The notes beneath the pieces were generated by a model, which saw nothing but the letters and a program-made list of their open reading frames with translations, was not told the origin of the DNA and searched no databases. The position numbers and the translations under genes are program-made. Below, one piece after another: positions 53,296-63,355 of a DNA stretch of 64,000 nucleotides (its first letter is position 1; every line of letters starts with the position of its first letter). This stretch comes from Dysgonomonas sp. Marseille-P4361 (lineage in GTDB: Bacteria > Bacteroidota > Bacteroidia > Bacteroidales > Dysgonomonadaceae): assembly GCF_900343125.1 (NCBI RefSeq), contig NZ_OPYL01000003.1, forward strand, positions 1-64,000, written 5' to 3'.

Positions 53296-53820
53296 TTACT
53301 TTGCTCTTGTTTTGTGGAAGCATTTAGTGCCGTCCGGCGATAAATAGAAGTCAAATATTTCTTCAACCGTTTTTCTTCCAAGTTGAACCGAATATTTACA
53401 TCGTATAATTTTGGCAAGTACATCCTCTGCATTTCTGCTATCATATCCTTGTAAATTATAGGGAGTGAGGTTTTTAAGCGAATCTATTCGATTGTTCATC
53501 AGTTCAATATCATCTAAATATTTATCTAACTCGCTTTTTTTCTTAGTTTTAGCTTTCAGATCTATACTCATTTCTTTTGCAAGTTCAATACGATTGATAA
53601 TAAGCTGCTTGTCCTTTCTAAATTCATCGGTAAGATAGGCAATGCTATCGGCAACCGTTACTTTGCCTTGTTCCGTTAATTCCACGATATTGAAATTAAG
53701 GTCATCGGATTTACCTTTAATTAGATACTCACGAATAGTTTTCTCATAAACACTACTCGTATTTGAGCTTCCACAAGCTACCAAGAAAACCGCAATTAAT
53801 AAATAGGCTACATTTTTCAT
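53296..53820 (-). CDS. Small hypothetical lipoprotein
   Basis: The start is set at the ATG at 53820 because it opens a lipoprotein signal (M-K-N-V-A-Y-L-L-I-A-V-F, lipobox V-A-C-G), giving 174 residues. The rest is charged and helical, with K-A-K-T-K-K-K-S-E-L-D-K in a probable coiled coil. Not assigned to a family. It follows the RhuM-like gene on the same strand near the integrase end of the element. Confidence 0.6.
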   Translation of the reverse strand: MKNVAYLLIAVFLVACGSSNTSSVYEKTIREYLIKGKSDDLNFNIVELTEQGKVTVADSIAYLTDEFRKDKQLIINRIELAKEMSIDLKAKTKKKSELDKYLDDIELMNNRIDSLKNLTPYNLQGYDSRNAEDVLAKIIRCKYSVQLGRKTVEEIFDFYLSPDGTKCFHKTRAK

Positions 53821-53851
53821 AATTGAACTATTTATACTGTTATACGTTGAA

Positions 53852-54271
53852 TTAATTAATTGATATTTCTGGGAGTTTTGACGATAGGTTATACACAATC
53901 AAAACTTCTGTTTCCCTTTTGGGTTTTATTCGGATATATTCGGTTAATGCTCTCATTACCCATTCCCGGAAAGCCTTTGCTTCAAACGATGCCACACGGT
54001 AACTAGCAAAAATCAGTGCTTCCAGATTATATAAACTCATTTCGCACTGGCGACCATTGTTCTCGTATTTGTATATGCGGGTTACGCTTTCTTCTCGCAA
54101 TATCCCTGATTTAAATATGGCTCTAAGATTATTACCGATAGAACTTACAAACACATTAAATAGATCAGCTATTTCATGCTTTGTCATCCACAGTGTGCAA
54201 TTTACGAGTTTAGCTTCAACAATCAGCTGATTCTCAATATTCTTTTCGATTTTGATATATCCTCGTTCCAT
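53852..54271 (-). CDS. RhuM-like DNA-binding protein, short form
   Basis: The start near 54271 (M-E-R-G-Y-I-K) gives about 139 residues; in-frame upstream starts lie within the preceding gene. Residues 25-110 contain L-W-M-T-K-H-E-I-A-D-L-F-N-V and S-L-Y-N-L-E-A-L-I-F-A-S-Y-R-V with F-R-E-W-V-M-R-A-L-T-E-Y, all characteristic for the N-terminal domain of RhuM (virulence-associated) proteins. Full RhuM proteins are about 330 residues, so this is the N-terminal domain alone. Commonly found in mobile elements. Regulatory role not defined. Confidence 0.65.
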   Translation of the reverse strand: MERGYIKIEKNIENQLIVEAKLVNCTLWMTKHEIADLFNVFVSSIGNNLRAIFKSGILREESVTRIYKYENNGRQCEMSLYNLEALIFASYRVASFEAKAFREWVMRALTEYIRIKPKRETEVLIVYNLSSKLPEISIN

Positions 54272-54275
54272 AACT

Positions 54276-54797
54276 TTATTTTTTTTCATCTTGTTGAACA
54301 TTAAACCCGATACGTTTACGAGGTTTGTTTTCTTCTTCTTTTTGGGAAGCAAGTTCTGTAAGGGCTTGATAAATATCGCTGAACTGCATATTTGTTTCTA
54401 TCATAAATTCCTCTAATTTGCGATTTAACTCGGCATAGCCCAGTGCATATTGGCGTAGTGCAACAAATGCTCTCATTATCGATATATTCACTTCAATAGC
54501 TTTCTGACTTCTCAACACAGAAGAAAGCATTGCCACTCCTTGTTCGGTAAAAGCAAAAGGTAGGGCAGGACTAAATTTAACTGTTTGAGGGAGGTTGTCA
54601 CAAATTGTGATAACCTCTTGCCATTCGCTTTTTGTCAGTTCAAACATGAAGTCTTCAGGGAAACGGCTCATATTACGTTTTACAGCCTGTTTCAATGCTC
54701 TGGTTTCGACTTCGTACATTACGGCGAGGTCAAAATCCAATATAACCCGCTGTCCTCTAATGTTGAATATTTTATTTTGAATGATTTGTAGTTGCAT
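54276..54797 (-). CDS. ORF6N-domain protein
   Basis: This 173-residue protein has the phage-type ORF6N DNA-binding domain. Residues 8-90 read I-F-N-I-R-G-Q-R-V-I-L-D-F-D-L-A, Y-E-V-E-T-R-A-L-K-Q-A-V-K-R-N and R-F-P-E-D-F-M-F-E-L-T, then T-E-Q-G-V-A-M-L-S-S-V-L. A charged helical C-terminus follows. It lies 11 bp downstream of the integrase gene in the same direction. ORF6N proteins are frequent beside Bacteroidetes integrases, where they may regulate or be simple cargo. Confidence 0.85.
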   Translation of the reverse strand: MQLQIIQNKIFNIRGQRVILDFDLAVMYEVETRALKQAVKRNMSRFPEDFMFELTKSEWQEVITICDNLPQTVKFSPALPFAFTEQGVAMLSSVLRSQKAIEVNISIMRAFVALRQYALGYAELNRKLEEFMIETNMQFSDIYQALTELASQKEEENKPRKRIGFNVQQDEKK

Positions 54798-54808
54798 AAT
54801 TTTAAGAT

Positions 54809-56038
54809 TTATTGATTAATGGCAAGTTTATCACTCATACTCTTGACTTTCCCTGCAAAAGCATTCATGTCATGACTGATTTTTGAATCAGTTATTCTCG
54901 CATAGATTTGAGTTGTTCTTATATTGGTATGACCTAACATTTTGCTGACACTCTCAATAGATACTCCCTTGCTAAGTGTCAGGGTAGCAAACGTATGGCG
55001 TGCTAAATGGAATGAGATTTCCTTATCAATTCCACATAACGCACCAATCTCCTTGAGGTACGCATTCATCTTTTGGTTACTGGGCACAGGCAGTATTCGA
55101 TTTTCAGGTAAAGTACCTTCGTACTTCTCTAATATCTTTTTAGGTACATCAAGTAACGGAATAGAAAATGACACATCCGTTTTCTCTCGTTTTCCAATAA
55201 TCCATAGGTTACCATCAAAAGAAGTGCGGATATTCTCTTTTCTCAATTTCTTAACATCTATATATGCTAAACCGCTGAAACAAGAAAAAATAAATATATC
55301 GCGTACCTGTTCCAATCTTTTTGTGGAAAATTCTTTCGCCATTATTGCTTCAACCTCTTCTTGCGACAAGTAGCCACGATCTACCTTTTTTATGCGGATT
55401 TTGTAATTAGCAAATGGATCAATTTTTATCCAACCATTATTTTTGGCTATAATAACAATACGTTTGAAAAATTGCATAAATTTCGCTGTAGTATTCGAGT
55501 TGCAGCCACAGCTTGTCAACAGGTAAACCTCAAAATCGGTAAGAAAAAGATGGTTGATTTCCTTAAAAGAAATATCGGTCAGGTTATATTTCTCTTTGAT
55601 AAAATTAGTTAGATGCTTTCGTGTAACCTCATATTTTTGATAGGTCGCTTTTGATTTACTTATACCTATCAATTTCTTAACATCTTCATTATGCCTCACA
55701 AAATGTTCGAGTAGATTGTGTTCTTTTGTAGATATTCCAAGAAAACGATTCTTTACTTTTTCTGCAGTTACGTTTACTTCACTTAAAAGGATGTCATTAT
55801 AGATATTAAATAATGCGGTTTTGGTTTGGTCAATGATGGAGTTTAGTTCGACAACTTCACTAGTCCGACCAATAGCTCGTCCAGCTTTAACACTCCAAGT
55901 AGCAGGATTTACATCGAACTTCATTCCAAACCTCGCCTCTTTCTTATCGATTGTGATTCTACAAAAAAGGGGTACGTTTCCATTGTTTTTTTGCTTGTCT
56001 CTCTTCAGGAAGAAGAGCACTCTAAATGTACTTCTCAT
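54809..56038 (-). CDS. int: Tyrosine recombinase (IntDOT/NBU-like integrase)
   Basis: This 409-residue integrase has an arm-binding N-terminus (F-F-L-K-R-D-K-Q, then R-I-T-I-D-K), a SAM-like core-binding domain near 100-200 and a C-terminal catalytic domain. The box II motif is H-L-A-R-H-T-F-A-T near 346, followed by L-G-H-T-N and the nucleophile Tyr in T-T-Q-I-Y-A-R near 377. The box I position that normally holds arginine reads S-G-L-A-Y-I-D, as in the IntDOT group, which lacks the first arginine. It is encoded just inside the tRNA-Ser gene and reads away from it. The start lies about 100 bp from the inverted GGGGTACGA repeats. It is the probable recombinase for the island. Confidence 0.92.
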   Translation of the reverse strand: MRSTFRVLFFLKRDKQKNNGNVPLFCRITIDKKEARFGMKFDVNPATWSVKAGRAIGRTSEVVELNSIIDQTKTALFNIYNDILLSEVNVTAEKVKNRFLGISTKEHNLLEHFVRHNEDVKKLIGISKSKATYQKYEVTRKHLTNFIKEKYNLTDISFKEINHLFLTDFEVYLLTSCGCNSNTTAKFMQFFKRIVIIAKNNGWIKIDPFANYKIRIKKVDRGYLSQEEVEAIMAKEFSTKRLEQVRDIFIFSCFSGLAYIDVKKLRKENIRTSFDGNLWIIGKREKTDVSFSIPLLDVPKKILEKYEGTLPENRILPVPSNQKMNAYLKEIGALCGIDKEISFHLARHTFATLTLSKGVSIESVSKMLGHTNIRTTQIYARITDSKISHDMNAFAGKVKSMSDKLAINQ

Positions 56039-56134
56039 AACTCAAATTTTTACGTTACAAACTTAGTTTAACTTATTCTATTTGAGTATTATGCAACAAC
56101 GCCAAATCCGGACGTCACACAGCCAATTTCGGAC

Positions 56135-56177
56135 AAATCGTACCCCTTTTTCAGAATTACCCCAAGGGGTACGATTT
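56135..56177. repeat. Perfect 14-bp inverted repeat, candidate recombinase arm sites (right)
   Basis: AAATCGTACCCCTT (56135-56148) and AAGGGGTACGATTT (56164-56177) are exact complements with a 15-bp spacer. A direct copy of the core (GGGGTACGATTAGG) is at 1721, just inside the left repeat. Located between the integrase gene and the tRNA, these fit arm-type binding sites. An operator for int is the alternative. Confidence 0.5.
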
Positions 56178-56243
56178 AGGGTGAAAGATGTGTCTTATTT
56201 TGGCATTTTGATGTCTTTACATCCCAGACAAAATAGAAACAAA

Positions 56244-56275
56244 AAACCCTACAAGTTATTGAACTTGTAGGGTTT
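56244..56275 (-). terminator. Terminator downstream of tRNA-Ser
   Basis: AAACCCTACAAGTT and AACTTGTAGGGTTT form a perfect 14-bp stem with a 4-nt loop. On the minus strand the hairpin is followed by TTTTTTG (or the six-T run below 56244). It lies about 36 bp past the tRNA 3' end and on the island side, so the island would supply a replacement terminator. Confidence 0.75.
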
Positions 56276-56310
56276 GTCTTGTTTTTGGCTTCTTTTGTCT
56301 TAGCCTTTCC

Positions 56311-56396
<86 letters not shown>

Positions 56397-56536
56397 AGTG
56401 TTTTTAAACACTGCGCTTTTCCTTAAAAGCGTTGCAAATGTAGACGTTTTTTTTGTATTCACAAACAATTTCAAAGAAAATATTTGCACTTTTTCATAAA
56501 CGACTATTAATCAACATCTATTTATTTCAAAAAGAA

Positions 56537-57799
56537 TCAAACAATATATCTTCCTAAATCACTATCTGGATCCAAAACAGTAAAATCAAGACCATATTCA
56601 ATCATGCGACCCAATAATTTATTGTAATCTTCTACTGTTTCTAATTCTATACCAACAAGCGCCGGTCCACTTTCCTTTTGATTCTTTTTCATATATTCGA
56701 ATCTAACAATATCATCTCTCTCTCCCAGCACAATATTAACAAAATCTTTCAAAGCATTTGCTCTCTGAGGAAAACGAATTATGAAATAGTGCTTAAGTCT
56801 CTCGAAAATTAAAGAACGCTCCTTAATTTCTTGCATTCGATCAATATCATTATTACTCCCACTAAGAATACATACAACATTTTTACCTCTAATTTCATTT
56901 GCAAAATGATTTAGTGCAGCAATACTCAATACACCTGCAGGTTCGGCAACTATTGCATTTTCGTTGTACAACTTCAATATTGAACTACAAGCTTCTCCCT
57001 CAGGAACAAGACAAATATCATCAACAACATCCCTACATATAGGATATGTCATATCTCCTACCCTTTTTACTGCAGCACCATCTATAAATTTCTCAATTTG
57101 AGGTAATGTTACAGGATGCCCTCCTCTAAAAGCAGACTTTAAACTTGCAGCTCCTTCTGGCTCCACTGCAATAATCTTCGTCTTAGGAGAAAAGTCTTTT
57201 ATATAAGCTCCTACACCTGAACATAAACCTCCTCCACCGACAGGAATAAAGATATAATCAAGTGGTACACATCCAAGTTGTTCTAGTATTTCTATACCGA
57301 TAGTACCTTGTCCTTCGATAATACGAGTATCATCGAAAGGAGGAATAAAAGTCATATTATTCTTCGTTGTATATTCTTTTGCTGCTTGTGCACAATCGTC
57401 GAATGTATCACCTTCCAATATTATTTCAATATAGCCATTCCCAAACATTTTAGTTTGCTTAATTTTTTGTTTGGGGGTTATTTTAGGCATAAAAACAACT
57501 CCTTTAATTTGGAGTTTATTACAACTATGAGCTACCCCTTGAGCATGATTACCTGCACTTGCACATACAACCCCATTATCCAGGACTGCCTGCTCAAGCT
57601 GACTAATCATATTATAAGCTCCTCTTAATTTATAAGAACGGACTATCTGTAAATCCTCTCTCTTTATATAAATATTTGCTTCAAACAGCTGAGACAGTGA
57701 ATGAATATAATCTAAAGGCGTATATCTAACTATTCCCTCTAGCCTCTTTTGAGCTTCACCTATATGTAGATTGTACTTGGCTATTATATTTTCTGACAT
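56537..57799 (-). CDS. ilvA: Threonine ammonia-lyase (threonine deaminase)
   Basis: This 420-residue PLP enzyme has the lysine in S-Y-K-L-R-G-A-Y near 56, S-A-G-N-H-A-Q-G near 81, and the phosphate-binding P-V-G-G-G-G-L-C-S-G near 190. A C-terminal ACT-type regulatory tail is present (R-F-P-Q-R-A-N-A-L-K near 340). It converts threonine to 2-oxobutanoate for isoleucine synthesis and is inhibited by isoleucine in family members with an ACT domain. It lies outside the proposed island. Core gene. Confidence 0.93.
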   Translation of the reverse strand: MSENIIAKYNLHIGEAQKRLEGIVRYTPLDYIHSLSQLFEANIYIKREDLQIVRSYKLRGAYNMISQLEQAVLDNGVVCASAGNHAQGVAHSCNKLQIKGVVFMPKITPKQKIKQTKMFGNGYIEIILEGDTFDDCAQAAKEYTTKNNMTFIPPFDDTRIIEGQGTIGIEILEQLGCVPLDYIFIPVGGGGLCSGVGAYIKDFSPKTKIIAVEPEGAASLKSAFRGGHPVTLPQIEKFIDGAAVKRVGDMTYPICRDVVDDICLVPEGEACSSILKLYNENAIVAEPAGVLSIAALNHFANEIRGKNVVCILSGSNNDIDRMQEIKERSLIFERLKHYFIIRFPQRANALKDFVNIVLGERDDIVRFEYMKKNQKESGPALVGIELETVEDYNKLLGRMIEYGLDFTVLDPDSDLGRYIV

Positions 57800-58066
57800 C
57801 TTTTTTCTTATTTATATAGTTTTAACAAAAGTAAAAAATAAACCATCAAAAGTCCTTTTTATTTAGATTAAATAACAGAGAGTTTTAGTGTTTGTTATCG
57901 AATCTCTTAAAATCTCAAGATCTTGTACTGCTCAATATTTAGAGATATTTTTTATTGTAATATTTCAAATAAAAATCTTTGATATCTTTTTCGTATATTT
58001 GCACTTTAATTTGGAGTGGTGTGTCTACTCCTTTTTAAATCATAACAATAGAACTTAGATTAAAGA

Positions 58067-59854
58067 ATGAATAAAATACGAAATTTCTGCATTATAGCAC
58101 ATATTGACCATGGTAAAAGTACCCTTGCCGACAGGTTGTTAGAATATACCAATACTGTTGCAGGTAAAGATCTGCAAGCTCAAGTTTTGGATAATATGGA
58201 TCTGGAACGCGAACGTGGTATTACAATAAAAAGCCATGCCATACAGATGGAATATGTCTATAAGAATGAAAAATATATTTTAAATCTTATTGACACTCCC
58301 GGACACGTCGATTTTTCTTACGAAGTATCTCGCTCCATCGCAGCATGTGAGGGTGCTTTGCTTATTGTAGATGCGGCACAAGGCATACAAGCTCAGACTA
58401 TTTCGAATCTATATATGGCAATAGAGAATGATTTGGAAATCATCCCTATCCTTAATAAAATAGACCTCCCTAACGCAATGCCTGATGAAGTAGAGGATCA
58501 AATTATCGAATTATTAGGCGTTGACAGAAGCGAAATAATCAGAGCTAGTGGAAAAACAGGAGATGGAGTTTACGATATTCTTGATGCAATTATAGAGCGT
58601 ATTCCTGCGCCTAAGGGTGATCCGGAAGCACCGCTTCAAGCCTTGATCTTCGATTCTGTATTCAACTCATTCAGAGGAATTATAGCCTACTTCAAGGTTG
58701 TCAATGGTTCAATTAAGAAAGGCGATTTAGTAAAATTCTTCAATACTGGTAAAGAATATGATGCTGATGAAATTGGAGTATTAAAATTAACAATGTCTCC
58801 TCGCGATGAAGTCACATGTGGAGATGTTGGATATATTATCTCAGGAATTAAAACTTCGAAAGAAGTAAAAGTAGGAGATACTATTACGCATGTTAAAAGA
58901 CCTTGCGACAAAGCTATTGATGGATTTGAAGAAGTTAAGCCAATGGTTTTTGCCGGCGTATATCCTATCGAGAGTGAGGATTTTGAAGACTTGCGTGCAT
59001 CTCTAGAAAAGCTACAGCTTAATGATGCTTCTTTGACATTCCAACCTGAATCGTCGGTTGCCCTAGGATTTGGTTTCCGTTGTGGATTCTTGGGATTATT
59101 ACACATGGAAATTATCCAAGAAAGATTGGATAGAGAGTTCAATATGGATGTAATAACAACTGTCCCCAATGTATCTTATATTGTTCACGACAAGAAAGGA
59201 AACGTTAAAGAGGTGCATAATCCGGCAGGACTCCCCGACCCTACTCTGATTGATTATATTGAAGAGCCATTTATCCGCTCTTCTATTATAACCAGCACAA
59301 CATATATTGGTCCTATCATGACACTTTGTTTAGGAAAAAGAGGTGTTCTTATCAAACAGGATTATATTTCGGGTGACCGCGTAGAAATCATATTCGATAT
59401 ACCTTTAGGCGAAATTGTAATTGACTTTTACGATAAACTGAAAAGTATCTCTAAAGGATATGCTTCGTTTGATTATCATATGCATGACTATAGAGAGTCC
59501 CGATTGGTGAAATTAGATATACTATTGAATGGAGAACCTGTAGATGCTCTATCTACTCTTACTCATATGGACAATGCCGTTAACTTTGGTCGTCGCATGT
59601 GTGAAAAGCTAAAGGAGCTAATTCCTCGACAACAATTTGACATTGCTATACAAGCCGCTATTGGAGCAAAGATTATTGCCCGTGAAACAATTAAAGCTGT
59701 ACGTAAGGATGTAACTGCAAAATGTTATGGTGGTGATATTTCCAGAAAGCGTAAGCTGTTAGAAAAACAAAAAGAAGGTAAGAAGCGAATGAAACAAGTG
59801 GGTAATGTAGAAGTTCCTCAAAAAGCATTCTTAGCTGTATTGAAGCTAGATTAA
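58067..59854 (+). CDS. lepA: Elongation factor 4
   Basis: This 595-residue translational GTPase has A-H-I-D-H-G-K-S-T at residues 10-18 (G1), D-T-P-G-H-V-D near 74 (G3), N-K-I-D near 128 (G4) and the LepA C-terminal domain ([16 protein letters not shown]). It back-translocates ribosomes under stress. A TATATTTG -7 element lies at 57995-58002. Core gene with full length. Confidence 0.97.
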   Translation: MNKIRNFCIIAHIDHGKSTLADRLLEYTNTVAGKDLQAQVLDNMDLERERGITIKSHAIQMEYVYKNEKYILNLIDTPGHVDFSYEVSRSIAACEGALLIVDAAQGIQAQTISNLYMAIENDLEIIPILNKIDLPNAMPDEVEDQIIELLGVDRSEIIRASGKTGDGVYDILDAIIERIPAPKGDPEAPLQALIFDSVFNSFRGIIAYFKVVNGSIKKGDLVKFFNTGKEYDADEIGVLKLTMSPRDEVTCGDVGYIISGIKTSKEVKVGDTITHVKRPCDKAIDGFEEVKPMVFAGVYPIESEDFEDLRASLEKLQLNDASLTFQPESSVALGFGFRCGFLGLLHMEIIQERLDREFNMDVITTVPNVSYIVHDKKGNVKEVHNPAGLPDPTLIDYIEEPFIRSSIITSTTYIGPIMTLCLGKRGVLIKQDYISGDRVEIIFDIPLGEIVIDFYDKLKSISKGYASFDYHMHDYRESRLVKLDILLNGEPVDALSTLTHMDNAVNFGRRMCEKLKELIPRQQFDIAIQAAIGAKIIARETIKAVRKDVTAKCYGGDISRKRKLLEKQKEGKKRMKQVGNVEVPQKAFLAVLKLD

Positions 59855-59979
59855 GCGTTTCGGCAAAAGTTTATCTATATTCTCTAATGAATAGGTTTAA
59901 TGAAACCTATTGCTATAAATGAAAGATCTGTTACTTTTGTCACCTTTTAGTTAAAATAATCTTTAAAAGCATAGATAAA

Positions 59980-60483
59980 ATGAGCTTTAAAGAAGTCGAC
60001 ATAAAAAACTTTACTCCAGACTCTTTTGGTCTAAAGAATAAGTGGATGCTTATTACAGCAGCCAAACCTGATGGAACAGTTAATACAATGACTGCTTCGT
60101 GGGGAGGATTTGGCGTGATGTGGAACAAAGAGGTTGCCTTTGTTGTTATTCGTCCACAGCGATATACAAAAGAATTTGTGGATAGTTCAGGCTCTCTCTC
60201 GCTAACTTTTTTTGACGCTTCACACAAAAAGGCTTTATCCTATTTAGGCGCTACTTCGGGAAGAGATGAAGATAAAGTGAAAATATCCGGATTGACTGTC
60301 GAATTTGACAATGCAATACCTTATTTCAAAGAAGCCGAAGAAGCTATCTTTGCTAAAAAACTATTCGTACAGAAAATAACGGAAGACTCTTTCCTCGACA
60401 AGTCCATAATAGATAGATGGTATCCTGAGAAAGATTTTCACTACCTTTATATTGTAGAGATTACTAAGATATTAAAGAAATAG
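59980..60483 (+). CDS. Flavin reductase-like protein
   Basis: This 167-residue protein has the flavin-reductase fold signature M-T-A-S-W-G-G-F-G near 44, V-I-R-P-Q-R-Y-T-K near 63, and L-S-L-T-F-F. It probably binds FMN. Physiological electron partner unknown. It lies 125 bp downstream of lepA in the same direction and 46 bp before speA. Confidence 0.88.
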   Translation: MSFKEVDIKNFTPDSFGLKNKWMLITAAKPDGTVNTMTASWGGFGVMWNKEVAFVVIRPQRYTKEFVDSSGSLSLTFFDASHKKALSYLGATSGRDEDKVKISGLTVEFDNAIPYFKEAEEAIFAKKLFVQKITEDSFLDKSIIDRWYPEKDFHYLYIVEITKILKK

Positions 60484-60529
60484 ATTAGAACATTTTTATC
60501 CATTAAATAAATACACTTACAAAGAAAGA

Positions 60530-62422
60530 ATGAGAAAATGGCGCATCGAAGACTCGTCCGAGTTATATAATATTCCAGGATGGGGAATTAATTACTTTTC
60601 CGTTAACGAGAAAGGTAACGTTGTTGTAACTCCTCGTAAAGATGGAGTGGCTGTTGATTTAAAAGAGTTGATTGACGAATTACAGCTTCGTGATGTATCA
60701 GCTCCGGTTCTTATTCGTTTTCCAGATATTTTGGACAATCGAATTGAAAAGATTTCGACTTGTTTCAAACAAGCCGCAGAAGAGTATGAATACAAAGCTC
60801 AGAATCATATAATTTACCCTATCAAGGTAAATCAGATGCGTCCGGTCGTAGAAGAATTGGTTAGTCATGGTAAAAAATTCAATATCGGACTTGAGGCTGG
60901 CTCTAAACCGGAACTACATGCAGTTCTTGCCATCAATACAGACTCTGATTCTTTGATTATTTGTAACGGATACAAAGATGAAAGCTATATAGAACTTGCC
61001 CTATTGGCTCAGAAGATGGGTAAGCATATCTTTATCGTAGTAGAGAAATTAAATGAAATTCCTCTTATTGCCAAAATAGCAAAAAGACTGAAGATTACTC
61101 CCAACATCGGAATTCGTATTAAACTAGCTAGTTCAGGTAGTGGTAAATGGGAAGAATCTGGTGGCGATGGCAGTAAATTCGGACTAAACTCAAGTGAGTT
61201 ACTTGAAGCATTAGCCTATCTTGATAAATGCAATATGAGAGATTCGCTTCGCTTGATTCACTTCCATATAGGTAGTCAAATTACAAAAATTCGTCGTATA
61301 AAAACAGCTTTACGCGAAGCAGCACAATTCTACGTACAATTACATGCAATGGGCTACAAAGTTGAGTTTGTTGATATTGGCGGAGGATTAGGTGTAGATT
61401 ATGACGGTACCCGCTCATCATATAACGAAAGTAGCGTTAACTATTCTATACAAGAATATGTAAATGACTCTATTGCGACTATGGTAGATGCTGCCGACAA
61501 GAATAACATCCCCCACCCTAATATTATAACAGAGTCGGGGCGTTCGTTAACTGCTCATCACTCTATATTGGTTTTTGAAGTATTAGAAACCGCTACTCTT
61601 CCAGAGTGGGATGAAGATGCAGAAATATCAGAAGATGACCATGAATTAGTTCGTGAATTATATGATATTTGGGATAATCTTAGTCAAAGTCGTATGCTAG
61701 AGGCGTGGCACGATGCTCAGCAGATTAGAGAAGAATCATTAGATTTGTTTAGTCTAGGGATGTTAACCCTTAAAAGTAGAGCTCAAGTAGAGCGACTTTA
61801 TTTTTCTATTGCGAGAGAAATATATCAGATGGCAGGACGTGCGAAACATTCTCCTGAGGAATTGAAACAATTGTCGAAGCTTTTACCGGATAAATACTTC
61901 TGTAATTTCTCATTATTTCAATCATTACCAGACTCTTGGGCTATAGACCAAGTATTTCCTATTATTCCTATTCACAGACTGGATGAACAACCTAATAAAA
62001 CAGCAACCTTACAAGATGTGACCTGTGATTCGGATGGAAAGATTGACAACTTCATTGCAAATGGAATACAATCGGCTTATCTACCAGTTCATACCAAGAA
62101 GAAGAATGAGCCTTATTATCTTGGGGTATTCCTTGTTGGTGCCTATCAAGAAATTTTGGGAGACCTTCACAATCTTTTTGGAGACACCAATGCTGTACAC
62201 ATTGCTGTAGATAAGGATGGTTACAAGATTGAGCAAATGATCGATGGAGAAACAGTGGCTGAGGTACTTGACTATGCACAATATAATGCTAAAAAGCTAG
62301 TGCGTACTGTTGAAACTTGGGTAACAAGCTCTGTTAAGAAAGGTTCGATAACCGTTGAGGAGGGTAAAGAATTCCTTTCTAATTATCGATCAGGACTATA
62401 CGGATATACATATTTGGAATAA
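60530..62422 (+). CDS. speA: Biosynthetic arginine decarboxylase
   Basis: This 630-residue PLP-dependent enzyme carries Y-P-I-K-V-N-Q near 96-102 with the Schiff-base lysine, H-F-H-I-G-S-Q near 244, D-I-G-G-G-L-G-V-D-Y near 283, and E-S-G-R-S-L-T-A-H-H near 336. It makes agmatine from arginine for polyamine synthesis. Length agrees with SpeA proteins. Core gene followed by a clear terminator. Confidence 0.96.
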   Translation: MRKWRIEDSSELYNIPGWGINYFSVNEKGNVVVTPRKDGVAVDLKELIDELQLRDVSAPVLIRFPDILDNRIEKISTCFKQAAEEYEYKAQNHIIYPIKVNQMRPVVEELVSHGKKFNIGLEAGSKPELHAVLAINTDSDSLIICNGYKDESYIELALLAQKMGKHIFIVVEKLNEIPLIAKIAKRLKITPNIGIRIKLASSGSGKWEESGGDGSKFGLNSSELLEALAYLDKCNMRDSLRLIHFHIGSQITKIRRIKTALREAAQFYVQLHAMGYKVEFVDIGGGLGVDYDGTRSSYNESSVNYSIQEYVNDSIATMVDAADKNNIPHPNIITESGRSLTAHHSILVFEVLETATLPEWDEDAEISEDDHELVRELYDIWDNLSQSRMLEAWHDAQQIREESLDLFSLGMLTLKSRAQVERLYFSIAREIYQMAGRAKHSPEELKQLSKLLPDKYFCNFSLFQSLPDSWAIDQVFPIIPIHRLDEQPNKTATLQDVTCDSDGKIDNFIANGIQSAYLPVHTKKKNEPYYLGVFLVGAYQEILGDLHNLFGDTNAVHIAVDKDGYKIEQMIDGETVAEVLDYAQYNAKKLVRTVETWVTSSVKKGSITVEEGKEFLSNYRSGLYGYTYLE

Positions 62423-62438
62423 TAATTCATACATAAAT

Positions 62439-62470
62439 AAAGCCTCCTGTCTGCAAAAGATGGAGGCTTT
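62439..62470 (+). terminator. Terminator after speA
   Basis: AAAGCCTCC and GGAGGCTTT form a perfect stem with a 14-nt loop and are followed by ATTTATTT, 16 bp past the stop codon. Confidence 0.85.
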
Positions 62471-62538
62471 ATTTATTTCTGCAAACTTTATCTATTTAAA
62501 TAATTCGATTAACTTAGGTTTTTATTAAATCTGTAAAT

Positions 62539-63354
62539 ATGAAACAAACTATTTTTATAACTACACTTTGCACATTATTTTCACTCCTTTTCAATAGTTG
62601 TGCTGTAACTGAAGATATTACTTTCAAGAAGAACAAAGAGGTGGAATACAATATGACTATTGACCTTTCTCAACTGATGGCTTTGGCTGGTTCTGGGGCT
62701 CCTAATAGTCCTGCCTTTGGAGCAAGTTTTGCTAAATTCGAAGGAGACAGTACAAGAAGTTTTATTGAAATATTAGGAGATGAGATAGATATAACCAATC
62801 CCGAGATAATGGAGGATATAAATAATATCAAACCTCTATATATGAAGTTTGAAAATGATACTGAAAACGAAAAATTTGCACTTAGCATATTTGGCAAATT
62901 CAAGAATGCAGAAGCTTTTAATAAAGCATTTGTTTCTTTTGTCCGTATAGACCAATATCAGAAAGCACTAAAAAATGCAGATGCCGAAATGGGAGATTCT
63001 CCTGTAGGTGATTTTTCGCCAAACGACTTATTTAAAAACAATTCTATTTCCTGGGATGGAAAAGTAATGAAACGCTTGACAAACCAAACATCCGACATAA
63101 AAGCACCTGAAAGCTCAAATAATAATGAAGAGGAATCTGTTGATCAATTAATGGATAAGATGACAAACTCTTTAGCCCCTATCCTTAATAAGACAAAAAT
63201 TACAACTAATTATCACTTCGAAAAGAAAGTAAAAGATGTAAACAGGACAGATGCTACTTATTCAAAAGATGGCAAAACTGTTATTATTAGTTACACTGGA
63301 GAAGAATCTTTAGATCCTGAAAAGAATACACCTATTGAAATCAAAGTAAAATAA
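62539..63354 (+). CDS. Hypothetical lipoprotein
   Basis: This 271-residue protein has a lipoprotein signal (lipobox F-N-S-C at about 18-21). The body is mostly charged with a run of N-N-N-E-E-E-S near 195, and a C-terminal beta-rich stretch (T-Y-S-K-D-G-K-T-V-I-I-S-Y). No family was recognised. Probably a periplasm-facing or surface protein of unknown function. Confidence 0.6.
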   Translation: MKQTIFITTLCTLFSLLFNSCAVTEDITFKKNKEVEYNMTIDLSQLMALAGSGAPNSPAFGASFAKFEGDSTRSFIEILGDEIDITNPEIMEDINNIKPLYMKFENDTENEKFALSIFGKFKNAEAFNKAFVSFVRIDQYQKALKNADAEMGDSPVGDFSPNDLFKNNSISWDGKVMKRLTNQTSDIKAPESSNNNEEESVDQLMDKMTNSLAPILNKTKITTNYHFEKKVKDVNRTDATYSKDGKTVIISYTGEESLDPEKNTPIEIKVK

Positions 63355-63355
63355 T

